Origin: Struthio camelus
Lineage: Eukaryota; Chordata; Aves; Struthioniformes; Struthionidae
Direction: 5' to 3'
DNA length: 64,000 bases
Assembly: GCF_040807025.1 (NCBI RefSeq)
Contig: NC_090942.1
Location: 73,645,487-73,709,486 of the forward strand
In this document: positions 38,933 to 51,600 of the stretch, piece after piece
Layout of the letters: every line of letters starts with the position of its first letter
Numbering within the stretch: position 1 is the first letter of the stretch
Notes under the pieces: model-generated
The model's database searches: none
What the model was told of the DNA's origin: nothing
Seen by the model: the letters and a program-made list of their open reading frames with translations, nothing else
Made by a program: the position numbers and the translations under genes

Positions 38933-41175
38933 TCCTCTCTGGCTTCTGCACACTGGAAAACTTGGACAGTTCAAACATATTTGGATCCGTCTGGCTTTTG
39001 GCTGTCACCTGGCTGCTTAGACAAGAAAAATGGCTACTGTGAGGAAATAAATAAACAAATAAATAAGTTGTTGTGCACATGAAGCTCTATTGCACATGGA
39101 TTTTTATAGATCTTTAAACTGATCTGAGCGCTCACTCAGACCCTATCTTTGTACATTTATAAGGCTTTCACAGATTTAATTGTCTTGCCAGCAACTGTAG
39201 TTCAGCAATAAAATTGGCTGGATCAGTGGAAAAATAGCTTAGTGAGAACCCTGTCTTGGCCCAGGAAAGAGAAGACAAGGTCAGAGCTGGTCCCCATTGG
39301 AAGGGGAAGTTTCAGCTCTAGTGAAATGGTTAAGAATTTTCCCTAGTTCTTAACTGGGACTTTGAACTGGATGCTGCAGTGCAATGGTGAAGAATGTTGC
39401 TCTGCAAGCTGAAAGAGGAAGATTGATTAGGCAGTGCACACAAAACAAAACAATCCTTCTTCTTCTCTCCCCTCTCTCCTCTTTCAGCCCTTCCCTTCAA
39501 ATGACCTCCCTTGGAAAGATAGAAATATTAGTTAAAAACGTGTGACAAGTTCTGAGGAAAATTGCTGGACTTAATCTCCTTTTTGTTTTTCTCTACCTCC
39601 CAATATAACCTTTAATCTCATAGCTTAGAAGCTTTTTTTGGCGAGAAGAGAAGATTGTGTCAGGAACAGAGACAGCTAGTAAATATGAGAGACTACTTTA
39701 CCATATCACAATGTATATGCAAACAAAAACATTGCATAGCAAGCAAAGAAATAACGAGGACTGCTGGGGAGACAAAAGAGAACTAGGGCAACAAAAGGTA
39801 GCTCTGTACAATGTCATCATGCTCTTGATGGTGCAGATCTTTGTTACATCATGATTTTTCTTTTCTTGTAAATAATACCACTATGCATTTAAGGACACTG
39901 TTATAGTAATTTACCACAGAAGGATGACTGGTGAGGAGAAAATCTCTCTCTTCTGTGTAAAAACTGATTCAAGTAAGAAGTGACTGTCTCAAAAGGTAGA
40001 CTCAGTGCCACATTAGCAGTTTTGGCTGTTCACATTTACTGCTCAATCCTCTCAGCATCACCTTCATGCCAGTGTGATGCTGATGGGCATTAGCTCCCAT
40101 CATACTTCGTAAATAGCAATGACACATATTGAGGCATATGTAATTAATTACTGTTGTATTTTTGATGCTGATTTTGCAGTTAGCTCTTCATATAAAAAAA
40201 ACAACAAAGAAGAAAAAGGGATAGCATTCTCCTTTCTGGTAGTTATGTTACAAAGCATTTGTAGCTTGCAAAATAAATGACTGGTTTTTTCCAATTTTTT
40301 TTTGAAGGGGGAAAAAATCCTCCTGAGATGCAATCTTAAGCAAAGTACAAGAAGTTCCCAAAGGATGCTGAGTATGAACAAAAACATTTCCAGCATTCTT
40401 ATAATAATGCTATGTTTACTTTGTCAATTAATGATTCATTACCCAAAACAGCTTGTGCATTACAAATGGCTCTGCGTTGTATTTATGGAGCTTCAAACTG
40501 TAAAAGGCAAAGGTGGCTACACTTTTCTTTCAACCTTTTGTTTGTCTGAATACCTGAAAACAGATTTGTGAAGAGTGTGTAGTTCATCATACGTTTATTT
40601 TCTTAGTTCACTAGTGCCTTTCATCTTGGGTGGGGAGCTCCTGGAACTAAGGCAACATTGTATTAGGTAATATAGCAATGCAGAACAAAAAAAAGTCAAT
40701 ATCCTATAAGGTTTACCACCTTAGGAACTATCAGAACTGAGTTATCTGTATTTTCTTTCAAAAATTGATAGTAGGAATGTAGGCAGGGCATGCATCCGTG
40801 ATTGGTTATACAAATAGTCTGTAATGTTTAATGTGGTGTTAATAGTCATCTAAGTCCAAGAGTATCGGAGAGAGGGTGAGACAGAGTTTTAGTCCTGTTT
40901 CCTTAGATCAGGAGAGCCTTAGCACCATCTCTGCCACTGCCATGGGCAAACAGGTCCTTCTGCAAGGTCTGAGCAAAGAGACCTGGGTCACAAAAAATGT
41001 TTATTTCTCTTTCAAGAAGATATGTAGCCCCCATTACCCCTGTGGGCAGAAGAACAATGTGACCCAAATATTGCAGTGCACCTATGAGCTAAAGGCACAG
41101 AGGAAACTGGTTTCCCAAAGCCACTGTGAGTTGGTCATGCAAATACTGCAAGACAGGAGAGATCAGCCCAAATAT

Positions 41176-41253
41176 TCGGTTGGTGTAAAACAGTCTAGAT
41201 TGTCACTGACTTTAATGGAATTGGCTGATTTATATCAGCTGAGAATCTGACCT
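41176..41253. repeat. ancient amniote repeat fragment
   Basis: GGTTGGTGTAAAACAG, then TGACTTTAATGGAATTGGC, then TGATTTATATCAGCTGAG and AATCTGACC. As I remember it, this is the recurring 'ggtgtaaatcag...attgacttcaatggagct...ctgatttacaccagctgaggatctggcc' structure of old amniote repeats. The GGTGTAAA and TTTATATC ends form the outer pair of a weak palindrome. One of the clearer fragments in the window. Confidence 0.55.
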
Positions 41254-42599
41254 ATCACACACAAGGACGGAAAATGTAACGCACTTGGCCTCAGTGGGAG
41301 TTGTGCTCTGCTGTCCAAGGCATAGTGTAATCACGTGTATAATATAACTGAGTTCCTGCAGCTGTGGGAGATAGATACATCTCGGATTTCCCCACTTTGG
41401 TGTTCATAAAATTATAGCACAACTTTTCAATCACAGAATATTTTATTTTATTTTATTACCATTAAGCCATCTGAGCTTGGCAAAACATGCGATTGTAATA
41501 TTATTTGACGTCTTGTAAAATTATTTATACTCTTTTCACCCTTAATGGTTTCCACCTCAATAAATTACATCATAAATGGACATAGGTGAAAGCTGGAATC
41601 TTCTAGCATTAGACTAAAATAACAAGTTTAATGGTTTTATTTTGCATGTAACAGTTACATAATTTGATCGAAAGCCCAACTTTGACAAACTCTTGTCTTC
41701 AAAAGGCCATACTAAACAGACATTACTATTGTTGGTGCCAAAAGGTTGAGGCTGTTTTTTGCAGTCTTATCTTCAGTACAGTTTGTTTGGCTTTCAGGCC
41801 CAAGTTCACAGAGGCATTCAATGAGCCACAGCCATCTAACTCCTCCAAGAGAGTCCAAGGTGCATAGACTCCTATAATCTGAAGGAAGAGTCAAGACTTC
41901 TGGATGAACTGCAGAACAGCCAACACACCTCACACCAGCAGGTAGGACAGATGGAGGGCAGCAAGCATCTTATGTCCAAGGAGGAGGGAATATACATTTA
42001 GCACATCACTAGACTACACCTCTCTGCACTTGGGATTCATGTCCTGGGACTGACTTGTGAGAAAGAAGGGCATTGGATAACCTACTGGAAGGTATCACTG
42101 CTGGGAAAATAAAGCCTGCCATTTCCTAACTATGGAACGCTTGTAGATTTGCTGAGTGTTAGCGTCACTAGGATGCTATTGACATGGTAGTATTAATCAA
42201 CAGTGTAATAAACAGCTGGTGTCTGCAAACCATCAACTTTTTTTTTTACGAGAGTTACTTTTTGTTGTTATCATTTTTTATGAGCATGATGCATCTTGTG
42301 CAATGCTCATTAACCAAGACAATATAAATCTTAGAGCTGTGAGAACTCAAAAGATCCTTGAAAGCAATTATACAATATCTATACTAAAATAAAATGAATT
42401 GAGGCCAAAGTCTAGACATTTGGCTTTCAGTTAGGTGATTCTTATCTCTATCACTCAATTTCTGCATGGAAGCTGTCTGTAGAGTCTCTCAATAGAAGCA
42501 ATGATAAAAAGTCAGCAGCAAAATTGGCCATATGCAGTACAGTGTAAACTGGTATTGTTTTGATGGTTCTTTCTTACTGAGTTCATTAAAAGTGGAAAG

Positions 42600-42692
42600 C
42601 CAAATTATGCATTATTTGCTCTGATAACTCCCATTTATTTCACTAGTAGCTCTGCTAAAGTATAAGAAATCCAGAACTGGATCCAATATCTT
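42600..42692. repeat. ancient amniote repeat fragment
   Basis: CTGATAACTCCCATTTATTT and CACTAGTAGCTCTGCTAAAG, then CCAGAACTGGATCCAAT, resembling 'aactcccattgacttcagtgg...agtcctgc...ggatttcaggatctggcccc'. Diverged. Confidence 0.4.
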
Positions 42693-45620
42693 GTAGAAAA
42701 CAGTAAGATGATAGTAGTTTTAAGCTGAGCAAAGGTTAAAATGAGCTACGGAAACTGAATAAGGTTTCCATTCTGCCAGTTAGGATTTGAGTGAAATTTC
42801 AGGGTAGCATAGGCAAGTTCACACTCTCCAGTTTGTGCTGTACCTTCCTTTGGCAAGGAATGCTCTCTTCAGGACTCTTAGTGACTTTGGGACCGTCCCC
42901 ATTGTGCAGTTGCAGGAAGTAAGAGCTGATGTTATCTTTCTAGAAAAGATGCACAAGGAGCTGGACAGAGGAAAGGCCACGCAAAATGTACAGCTCGTTT
43001 TGAAGAGCTTCTCATTTAAGTTAGCTGAGTGTCTTTGCAGCCTGTTGCTAGCAGTCTTTCTTTCCTTCTGGCCCTTTTCTGCAGAATTTGTCTTAGTGAC
43101 TTGAATCAAGGGCTCTGCCTGAATTTTAACACACAATTTGAGTAAGTAAAGCATACTGTACAGGTACAGAAAAGACTGCTCAAGAAGTGATCCTAGATAG
43201 AGTTAGACGCGCAATGTGGCATGACAGCATGTTCAGCTTGCTTACATAAGCAGTGCTACAGAAGTCACTGGGTATTGCTACATGAAGGTTAGGAGAATTT
43301 GGACTCCTGATTGGATTTTACAGCTCTAAAGGGATATGCTGTGAAGTGCTTTGGATGCTGTAGATGAGCTTCTGTGCTCTGAGCAGATACTAGAGGAAAG
43401 ATAGTAAAAATATTTAAACTTTTTGGAGAAAACAAAATCAGGAGACTTACTTAAAATAGTCTGATGGAGTTTGTGCTGATAGGGTCAAGCTGTGTATTTT
43501 TCCTGAATACTTCCCTGTGTTGCCATGGTGTTTTGATTTATGAAAGCCTCTGGAAGCTTAGTTTGCTGGCAATGGAAACTAGACAACTTCAGGATATAGC
43601 TGATCTATCGTTTCTTTTATGTCAGAGAAATAGATAGAGTAGTGGAAGAGTCCCATGCTTGCATCTTTCTTTCCAAAATCTTGTTGCTTTAGGCTACCGT
43701 TACATAGTAGTGTGGAGACAGATGAAAGCCTAGTGGCTATACAGAAGGGCCTATGTCAGGTGAGATGGCTAACCCAACCACTTTCGTAAATCTGAATTAG
43801 TGCTTGCGTCTGCAGCACACCTAGGTAAGTTTGTGTTATATTCACCACTGCCATGGTATTCCAGCCATATATTTTGATAACCCTTTTTGTCCTTTAATTT
43901 GAAAGCATATTTGTAAAGCATATCATTTTTATTTAATGATCCTTCCTTTTGAAAGCTCTAGATAACCATTGATGTGCAGGCACTGCTAACAATTTTTGCT
44001 TCTGAATAAGTACTTATATTATCAGTACCTAAGCTGGCTTGTTTAAAGCTACCACAGTTTTATCTACCTGAGCTGCAAACAACTCTCATGCTAGACCTGC
44101 TCTTGATCTCTTCTTTTTTGAGGAGGAATTAGAAAGTAATTCTTAAGAACAAATATTTTTATCTGTAAGTAATAAGAAAGAGGCTCATACGATGAGGGAA
44201 TGGCAGGAGAATTGTTGAAGACACCAACAAGTTAGCTTGGAGTGGATTAATTTTTAAGTTGTATGTAAAATTGCATGATATTTTGAAGGCAAAACAAATG
44301 CACAGGATACGATAGAACTATTGCCAGTTAATATGTAAAATGAGAAGAAAAATTGTGGTTCTTGTGGGTTCTTATGAATTGGCAAGTTGGATAAAAACAC
44401 ATTTTCGCTCTTTCCACAAGTTTGGCTGTTTTGAGGACAGAAGAGATTTAAATGTGCTCAAGCAAACCCACTTCATGGTTTCTACAGTCAAGTTCATGTT
44501 TCCCAGCTCAGTTTGCCCCCTACTTATCCATTCCTCCCACCAGGAGTTCTTGTCACAAACAGGCAGTCAAAACTTATGAATAAAAGACCTGCTCTCATCT
44601 CAGGCATATTGTTCTGAGCTTTTTTCTAGCTTATTTTCACCTCAAGGTCTTGCATAGCCATGATTCCCTCTTAAGCCTGAGATACTGCTTTTTCCAGCAT
44701 TGTTTCTTGAACTGCTTGAGACTGTTGGCGGAAAACCTCTTACTAAAGAGTTCTACCAACACCATTCAAAAGAATGCCAGGTTCAAAAAGATAGAAGATA
44801 CTATGTTTATAGGCTGAAATATTTGAATTATGTAGTCAAAATATTAATTGTTTTCTTGAACCACTTGATTCCATTCTAAAATTGCCAATTTAGCATGGAG
44901 TAAAATAATGATAGAATCTGTTTCTTTTTGGGTGAATCTTTTTTGCTCTTAATTTAGGTGAGGATTGGGATTATCATCATCTTCTCTGGGAATGTTGATG
45001 CTGTTGTCCTGCTGCTATATCTCCTTCCTCCAAATTGTTCAGCTAGTGTGTCCTCCATCAGGGCTTTTCTTTTGGATGTTTTTGTAAAGAATGTAATTAT
45101 ATTTTATTGGATCACGCTAATAAAGTCATGAAAATGTGCTCTATTGCAAGAGGGACATGGCTCAGCCTCTCTCAGAAACTAACTGGAAGTGTTGAAGTCA
45201 GTAATAAACTCTTCAGGGATTTTTTTTAGTGAAGTTTGTATGGGAGCTGTATTCTGTCTAATATTCACTTAGGTGTGTGAATACAAGTAGAATAAAAGAT
45301 TGCCAGGCCAAACATTCTAAGCACCTTCTGACATAACCTCAAAAAAGACAAATAATATTTTAAGTTTTAAACTATTGTGATTTAATAACCCACCACTGCT
45401 AAGACTGGCGCTTGACAGCTTGCATTCACTCTGACACTGGCAGATGAGTGTCTTGGCAAGCAGAATATTAAAAATCTTTCTCTTTGCAGTCATTAGTGTC
45501 ACTGCTATGCTTAGACACAAAATTTGTTTTAATTTTATACCTGCTCTCCCGAGTTTGGCCTTTTATCATCTAAAGTTTTGAGTTCAGACTTATTTCTTGT
45601 GGGAAGAAGAAGGGAGAATG

Positions 45621-45651
45621 CATAAAGGGAGATGCATTTTCTCCCTTTATG
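45621..45651. other. perfect 12-bp inverted repeat, 7-nt loop
   Basis: CATAAAGGGAGA at 45621-45632 pairs perfectly with 45640-45651 across a seven-base loop. A second, overlapping pairing (GGGAGAATGCAT at 45613-45624 with the ATGCAT...TCTCCC part on the other side, two bases bulged) is mutually exclusive with the first. Function unknown. Confidence 0.6.
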
Positions 45652-46109
45652 AACCCCATACAGTCTTGCAGTTAAAACATGGGCTGTTCCCACGCTCTAA
45701 CACCTTCCTCATCTCAGTTTTTGGACTGAAAAGCAGAGAACTTGCATGTATTTCAAACCCACTGTAAAACTTTTAACTTTAAAGCTCAAGATAGACCCTA
45801 TCTCATCCTCCTGTACATTTATATCCCCTTTTAATTCCAGCACATTTTGTTTTGACATTTTTCTCTAGAGTCACTAAGACAAATATGAGTAGTTTCAATC
45901 TACTGCAAACATCTGGTACAAAATAAAAGACACTAAAGATTTAAATGATATGAATAACTATGCAGTGAATACTTAACCCTATCATGACAGCAGAGCTCAG
46001 TGACCTGGTTTCAAAGTGAAGCTTTCCTCTTCAATATCTGTGGTAATACGTGGCATGAAGCATGAAGTCCTGCATGTGCAAAAGGTCTTTGAAAAACTTA
46101 TTTTAATAG

Positions 46110-46424
46110 TTATGAGACACATAACACATAATATGGGACCTTTTTCTTAGGCCATCCTCCTGCAGGAGGTCTGCTTGCAAAGTACCTTTGCGGTGCAGCC
46201 CCTTTCATCCCTCTGCCTGGCAGCCTGTGCTGGAGATCCTGCGGCATTAAACTCTTTTCAGGCTTAAGAATTGGTTTCTTTTCCATCTCACTAAGTTTAG
46301 ACTGAGGAAATCCAGCAGCTGCCCTGCTAGTGAAACGTTGTCTAAACCAACTTGGTAATTTCGCAGGATGAGCCAGTACATCGATTTGGGTTTTTTTTTT
46401 TCCCCTTCTTTTCTTGCACTGCAT
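46110..46424 (-). CDS. unrecognised 104-codon ORF (doubtful)
   Basis: ATG-initiated ORF on the minus strand. The translation has more varied, basic, protein-like composition than neighbouring chance ORFs: an N-terminal run of Lys/Arg, then LPSWFRQRFTSRAAAGFPQS, EKKPILKPEKSLMPQDLQHR and GAAPQRYFASRPPAGGWPKK. No domain, signal peptide or membrane segment is apparent. The minus strand contains a donor-like CAAAG|GTACTT near the middle of the last third but no convincing acceptor upstream. It could be an exon, a retrocopy fragment, part of an unknown repeat, or chance. I do not recognise a family. Confidence 0.15.
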   Translation of the reverse strand: MQCKKRRGKKKTQIDVLAHPAKLPSWFRQRFTSRAAAGFPQSKLSEMEKKPILKPEKSLMPQDLQHRLPGRGMKGAAPQRYFASRPPAGGWPKKKVPYYVLCVS

Positions 46425-46894
46425 CTTTCAAAATCATTCTAGCAAAACATAGACTCATTTGCTATGTTGCCAGTGAAAGCAGAGCTGTTTCCCGTTCATT
46501 ACTTACTCACTGTACTCCATGCCTTTTGGGGGCTGGCACTTCAAATTTGGCAGAGCAAAGCAACTGCTGCTCTAAAGTGGCTTTTTGGTAACTGCTGCTT
46601 TTTGTCTTTTCATCTCCTTCTGTCAGGAAGTGCCTGGTATACTTTCCACACAGTTTGAGAACACCATACACGTTACAGCACTGCACAGGGCTGTAGTGTC
46701 TCTGCTTTAGTGGTGCCTGCACCACACAGACCAAATAAACTAAAAACGTTGAATTATACAAACAGCTAAGGGTAAAATTCCTGAGTTGTCTCATCCCCTA
46801 GGAGATCTTCTTTTGTGTGGAGACAGCAAGCTCTGCCCTGTTGGCCTGATGGCCTGATTTTAAGATTGCTTCGGGGCAAGTCTGAATTGAAGCT

Positions 46895-46955
46895 TGTAGG
46901 CAATCCCACTTAAATTAATAGAGTTTAGCCTTGCATAAAACTAAGCACTTGTGTA
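46895..46955. repeat. possible ancient amniote repeat fragment
   Basis: CAATCCCACTTAAATTAATA followed by GAGTTTAGCCTTGCATAAAA resembles the 'tcccattgacttcaatgggagt' core with the usual downstream phrase. Diverged and short. Confidence 0.35.
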
Positions 46956-47468
46956 CATGTTTTCAGACTAAAAATCATGATTTCTTAGGAGGAATGCTTT
47001 GATCTTGTGTTGGCTTCCTGCCAAACCAGCAGGTTACCTCCATCTCCCAAACCTCTCCAGAAAGGAAACAAAAACTTCTTCTCTCCACACTGGTGTCCAA
47101 TGCTCTCTAACTTCCTCTTGCACAGTGACAGCACAGAGCCAGACTGCCAAACACTTCTTTAAGGGCTTCTCTCCTTAGCTATCTTAGCTATCTTATCTAA
47201 GATGAGAGAAGGCAGGGGAGAGAAAAAGACTATGACAAATGTTATTACATTTCTCTTGTCAGTGTGGAGATCGTGCCTGCATCCCTGCTGTTTCACTGGA
47301 ACATTGGCAGTGGTGGACAAAGCAGCTGTTTCACCAGAATGATTCTTTCCAACTTATCAGAGCTTACTTTGTGATTGGGAAATGGTAAAATAACATGATC
47401 ACTTTATCTTTTGCAGCAATCCTCTTATGTTTTTCTCCTTCATCTATGAACTTGGGTGAAAAACTAAA

Positions 47469-48601
47469 TTGGATGGAAAACTGGCTGGACCATCAAGATC
47501 CACAGGAAATGGTCAATGGTTCAAAGGCTGACTGGTGACTAGTTATAAGACGTGCTCCTAAGCTGCTGAAACTAGGCTGATTCTGTCAAACTTTTCCATC
47601 AGTGACCTGGACAGTGGGATGGATACACCCTCAGCAACTTCATGGATAACCCCAAATTGGAAGGGAAGGTCAACAGTCTAGAGGATTGGGCTGCCACTCA
47701 GAAGGGCCTAGGCAAGCTAGAGGGATGGACCAGCAGGTACCTCGTGAAGTTCAAGAAAGACAAACGCAAAACCTTGCACCTTGGATGGTAAGAACACATG
47801 CAGCAGCGCAGGCTGGGAAGCACTTCTGCTGAGAGGGACCAAGGGGTACTGTTAGACAACAAATTGAATGATAAACCTTTTTATGATGAGGATGGTCAAG
47901 CACTGGAGCACGTTGCCCGGAGCGCATGTGGAGCCCCCATGCTTGGAGATATTCAAAACCTAACTGGACAACTTTCTGAGCAACCTGCTCTAGTTGGCTC
48001 TGCTTGGAACAGGGTGGGTTGGACTAGGTGCTCTCTTGAAGTGCCTTTCTACGTCAATTGTTCTGTGATTCTGTGCTTCTGTGTCAGCAACATGCCATTG
48101 CAGCAACAAAGGCTAACTAGGCTGCATGTGTAAGATGCAAGCCAGCAAGCCAAGGGAAGTGATTATATCCCTCTGTTTCACACTTGTACAGTCACATCTG
48201 AGGCACCCTGTCCACTGTGGGGCCCACAGTGTAAGAGAGAAGTTGATAAACTGGAGCAAGTCCACCCAACCTCCATTGAGACGGTTACAATGCTAGCACA
48301 TAAAGGGTGGCTGAGGGAACTCAGTTTGTTTAGCCTGGAGAAGAGAAGGTTAAGGAGGAGCTGCCCTCTTCAGCAACCAAAAAGTAGAGGGGTGAGAGAG
48401 AAGATGGAGCCAGACTCTTCTCAGAGGTGTACAGTTTTCCTAGAGAGATTATGAAACACTGTTCTCGGAGTTATTCAAAATTGGACAAGGTCTTCAGCAA
48501 CCTGACGTAACATTGACATTAACCCTTTCTTGAGCAGGAAGTTGGAGTAGATGACCTCCATAGGTCCCCTCAGCCTAAATTATTTAATGATTGAGTGATC
48601 C
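47469..48601 (+). mobile_element. old CR1 LINE fragment, interrupted by a nested CR1
   Basis: Plus-strand CR1 covering the end of RT to the 3' UTR. It opens with GGATGGAAAACTGGCTGGAC and continues with CACCCTCAGCAACTTCATGG (the FADD region, here FMDN). It then gives AGGGACCAAGGGGTACTG (the 'RDxGVLxDN' block) up to about 47871. The matching continuation, CAGCAACATGCCATTGCAGC then AACAAAGGCTAACTAGGCTG, resumes only at 48084. In between lies another CR1 3' end. After 48084 the copy runs through TTTGTTTAGCCTGGAGAAGA to a degraded terminus (AGTAGATGACCTCCATAGGT, then about 48601). A deletion of roughly a hundred bases or more seems to follow 48435. Confidence 0.88.
47872..48083 (+). mobile_element. 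nested CR1 3' end inside an older CR1
   Basis: About 210 bases carrying a CR1 3' region (AGCACTGGAGCACGTTGCCC, CATGCTTGGAGATATTCAAA, GGGTTGGACTAGGTGCTCTC) and ending in TTCTGTGATTCTGTGCTTCTG. It sits exactly between two halves of the older CR1, which read continuously when it is ignored. It must therefore have been inserted later. Its 3' UTR wording differs from the older copy, suggesting another subfamily. No clear target-site duplication is visible. Confidence 0.85.
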
Positions 48602-51600
48602 TATCAATTTAACGCTACTGACATTTTCATTATGACTATTATGTTATTGCCATATTACAGTACTTTGAGTGGATGGAGACACAAAACAATGCACAATCTA
48701 TTGCTATACAAATAACTGCCTGAGAAAGGACGTAGGCATGTGATTCCAGATGTCCATACTTTTTCACTGAAACAGTAATCAGTGGCAGAATAAACTCTAC
48801 TACTGTATCTGTTTTCTTTACCTTGCACTTTAACCGCATGAGTTTTTATAAATTTAATTTTACAAATTAAAGGGACATTAGATGATGGAAGAATCATTTG
48901 TTTTAAAAGAATTTTTAAAATGTAGTCCTAATTTCCTGAGTTATGCATTCCTTCTCTTTTTATATTTTATTATTAAACTGAGATACTTAGATTGCCATTA
49001 TTGACTGTCATCTTGCAATTAGACTTGATTATACCTTTTTGTTATTGGTTTAAAGAAGTTTGGAAGTGTTGTGATTTTCTTTGGTCAAATTTTGCATGAA
49101 TTTACTTACTTCTACCTTGTAATGTTAATGTTGTAGACACTGCGAGAAACTGCAGCCGAACTGAAATTAGGTTAAAAGGCTAACACTTCTGTAAGTATTA
49201 TATATTTTCAATTATTTCTACGGAAATGTAGGATAAAACATCACTCTAAATTTCACAATCTCTCTTATTTAAGACCGATTACAAAAGGAAGGGTTCCTCC
49301 AAAAGACTTATTGTTGTTGTTTTTATTTCTGTTACAGTTATCTAAGGCCCCAGTCAAACTCATGGCCGTGTTATTCTAGTCATTAGTTTAATACATAGAA
49401 ACAGTTCTTGCCCAGTTAATCTGCATTTAAAGGAGGCAATCAAATGGATGAAAGGAAAGAAAATGTATTATCCATTCTTTTAAAGGCAGCTTGAAATTCA
49501 TCTTCACTGCAAAAAAGTGATTTGAAAAGTGTTCCTGAATCAACAATGCTACCTGAAATTAAAATCCTGTGAACCAAAGGAACAACAGTAGTAGTTACCT
49601 CAGAGGAGTAGCTGAGATGGTGGAGATGAGATTGGTAAGCGTAAATGTTGTGCCTGGAACTCTCCTTTGACCTAAATTGCTTGAAATAGAAACATCCTCC
49701 TCCTCTTCCTCTGTACTGCCCATTGTTTTCAATACCTTAGCAAGGGGTTTCAGTGTTGCTCATGAAGTTTTTTGTAGTGAGTAGAGATGAATAACTGAGT
49801 CTCTGAGATGAATCTCTGAAATCCTAATTCAAAGATTTATCAGCTAGATCACCCCTCTTTCTTATTCAAGAACAGTCATTAAGGTGAGCTCTGAGCTCTT
49901 GCAACCTTATACTCGTTTCATAATGCTGCAGCTGGTACGTATACTGAATAGAGGTAAGAAGCAAACTAAATTTAAATCATAACAAAAAAATTTAGATGCA
50001 TCTCTGCCATGGTTCCTCACCGTGTGAAAAGACACTGCCTGATTTTGGCCTATGTTTGTGTGAAAATGACATTTGTAAGGGTATGAAAAGGGCATTTGTA
50101 TAAAAAATGCAATTAAGAAGATTAATTAAGCTCTTATTCACTTTCCCTATCTGACTGATTTTAACCACTTCTCCATGTATTATATACATCTAGTTAATTG
50201 CTATCTCCAAAGCTAAATGTTGATTCTGACGTTAGCTTGCTAGCTAAGAGAGGTTACCTTCCACATATAGCCATGTTCAAAACTCACTTTCTCATACAAC
50301 AGAAATAAAACAGATGATTAATTATTCATATTTCAATTCTATTATAGGTCTTTATAATTTATTCTAATTCTATTCTACCCTGTTACGGTTCCAATGGGGT
50401 GCTCTTCATTGCTATCCTTGACCCACTTCCAATAGTGCATTAAGCTATGTGATTAACATCTGTCACATGTTGTTTGTTCTCTCATCTTCTCCCCAGGGAT
50501 GTGAGTGTGTGCAGTGAAGTGTCCTGTTAATCTGTTACTTTAAATATGTATTTATTAGTGTAGGCAAGGTCAGGGAAATGGGCTTTATATTGGACCGGAA
50601 ATCGATCAGGTTTGTGATGCATTTTTGTCCTAGGCTCAGATGTAAAATATTGGTAATGTTGAAAGGAAAGTCAATGTAGAAATCTAATTCTATAGGAGTG
50701 CTGTGATGTCACACATCCATTTTACAGTTGCAGTGTTCATTTTCTATTGCAGTGTTCTGTTTTACTACATTTCTTTTCACAGAAGTGCATGTCTACTTAT
50801 TTGATAATTATTCTGAATATTACATGCCCTTTGGTTTGGAAGTTATCTTTCATCTGTAGTAGCAAAACTGATTATATCATACGCACATGTATGTATGGTA
50901 CTAGCTGACAATATTTTAACCTTAACATAATTAGGACTGCCAGTGAGGAACAGGTCTTCACTAAGAACCGATTGTCACAGTTTTACAACTGCGACAATCA
51001 GTTCTTAAAATTAACTGTGTTAATTTATCTTAATTTTTCTTGTCTGTGCTTTCTGAACTGGTTCCTCATGTAACTTGTCTTTACTTTCCTTGCTGATTTT
51101 CTGTCCAATTTATTTCTCTGGTTAGCTTGGCCTGCATAAAAACTATGAATTTTTGAAAAGATGAAATGGTGATTTTGTAGTTTCAGGCAGTTTCAGACTG
51201 AAGTTTGTGAAACAGTTGGGAGGCTAATTAGTAACTTCCTGAGAAATACAAATGAAAACTCAAATGAATGAAAAACAAATGAAAAAATCAGTGGTCAGGA
51301 TCGCTTTTAGAAAAAGAGGTTCATTCTTTATTAGGTTTCTATATTTGTTGCATGTTTGCTTTGTTATTCTAAGAGTACTTTCAGCATGGAAAAGGAAAGT
51401 TTGAAACAGAATTCACAATAGAAGAAAATGAGAAGATTATAAATATGAACTCTGAGTCTTTTAAACTGAGTGGCTAAACTTCAGTTAACCTTAGTGGGGT
51501 CAGGATTTCATTCTAAAGGTTACTGGTAGGGTTCTTCAAGCCATAAAATGCAGGTTTAAAGGAATACTATAATCAATGACACACAGAAGTTGAGCACGCT

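Larger units (their letters stand above)
37003..47468. other. non-coding interval
   Basis: AT-rich. No gene is recognised with confidence. It contains a 16-bp tandem pair at 38901-38932, ancient repeat fragments (38261-38412, 41176-41253, 42600-42692, 46895-46955), a perfect hairpin at 45621-45651 and one unrecognised ORF at 46110-46424. Overlapping 89- and 111-codon ORFs on opposite strands near 42819-43154 are not called because neither translation is recognisable. Confidence 0.6.

Noticed and set aside
40876..41250. 124-codon plus-strand ORF
   Set aside because: Begins at GTG and not ATG, and its last third overlaps an ancient repeat fragment (41176-41253).
42819..43154. Overlapping long ORFs on both strands
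   Set aside because: Neither translation has a recognisable domain; no splice context supports an exon.
47798..48133. 111-codon plus-strand ORF
   Set aside because: Runs across the junctions of the nested CR1 copies; it is transposon sequence in mixed frames.
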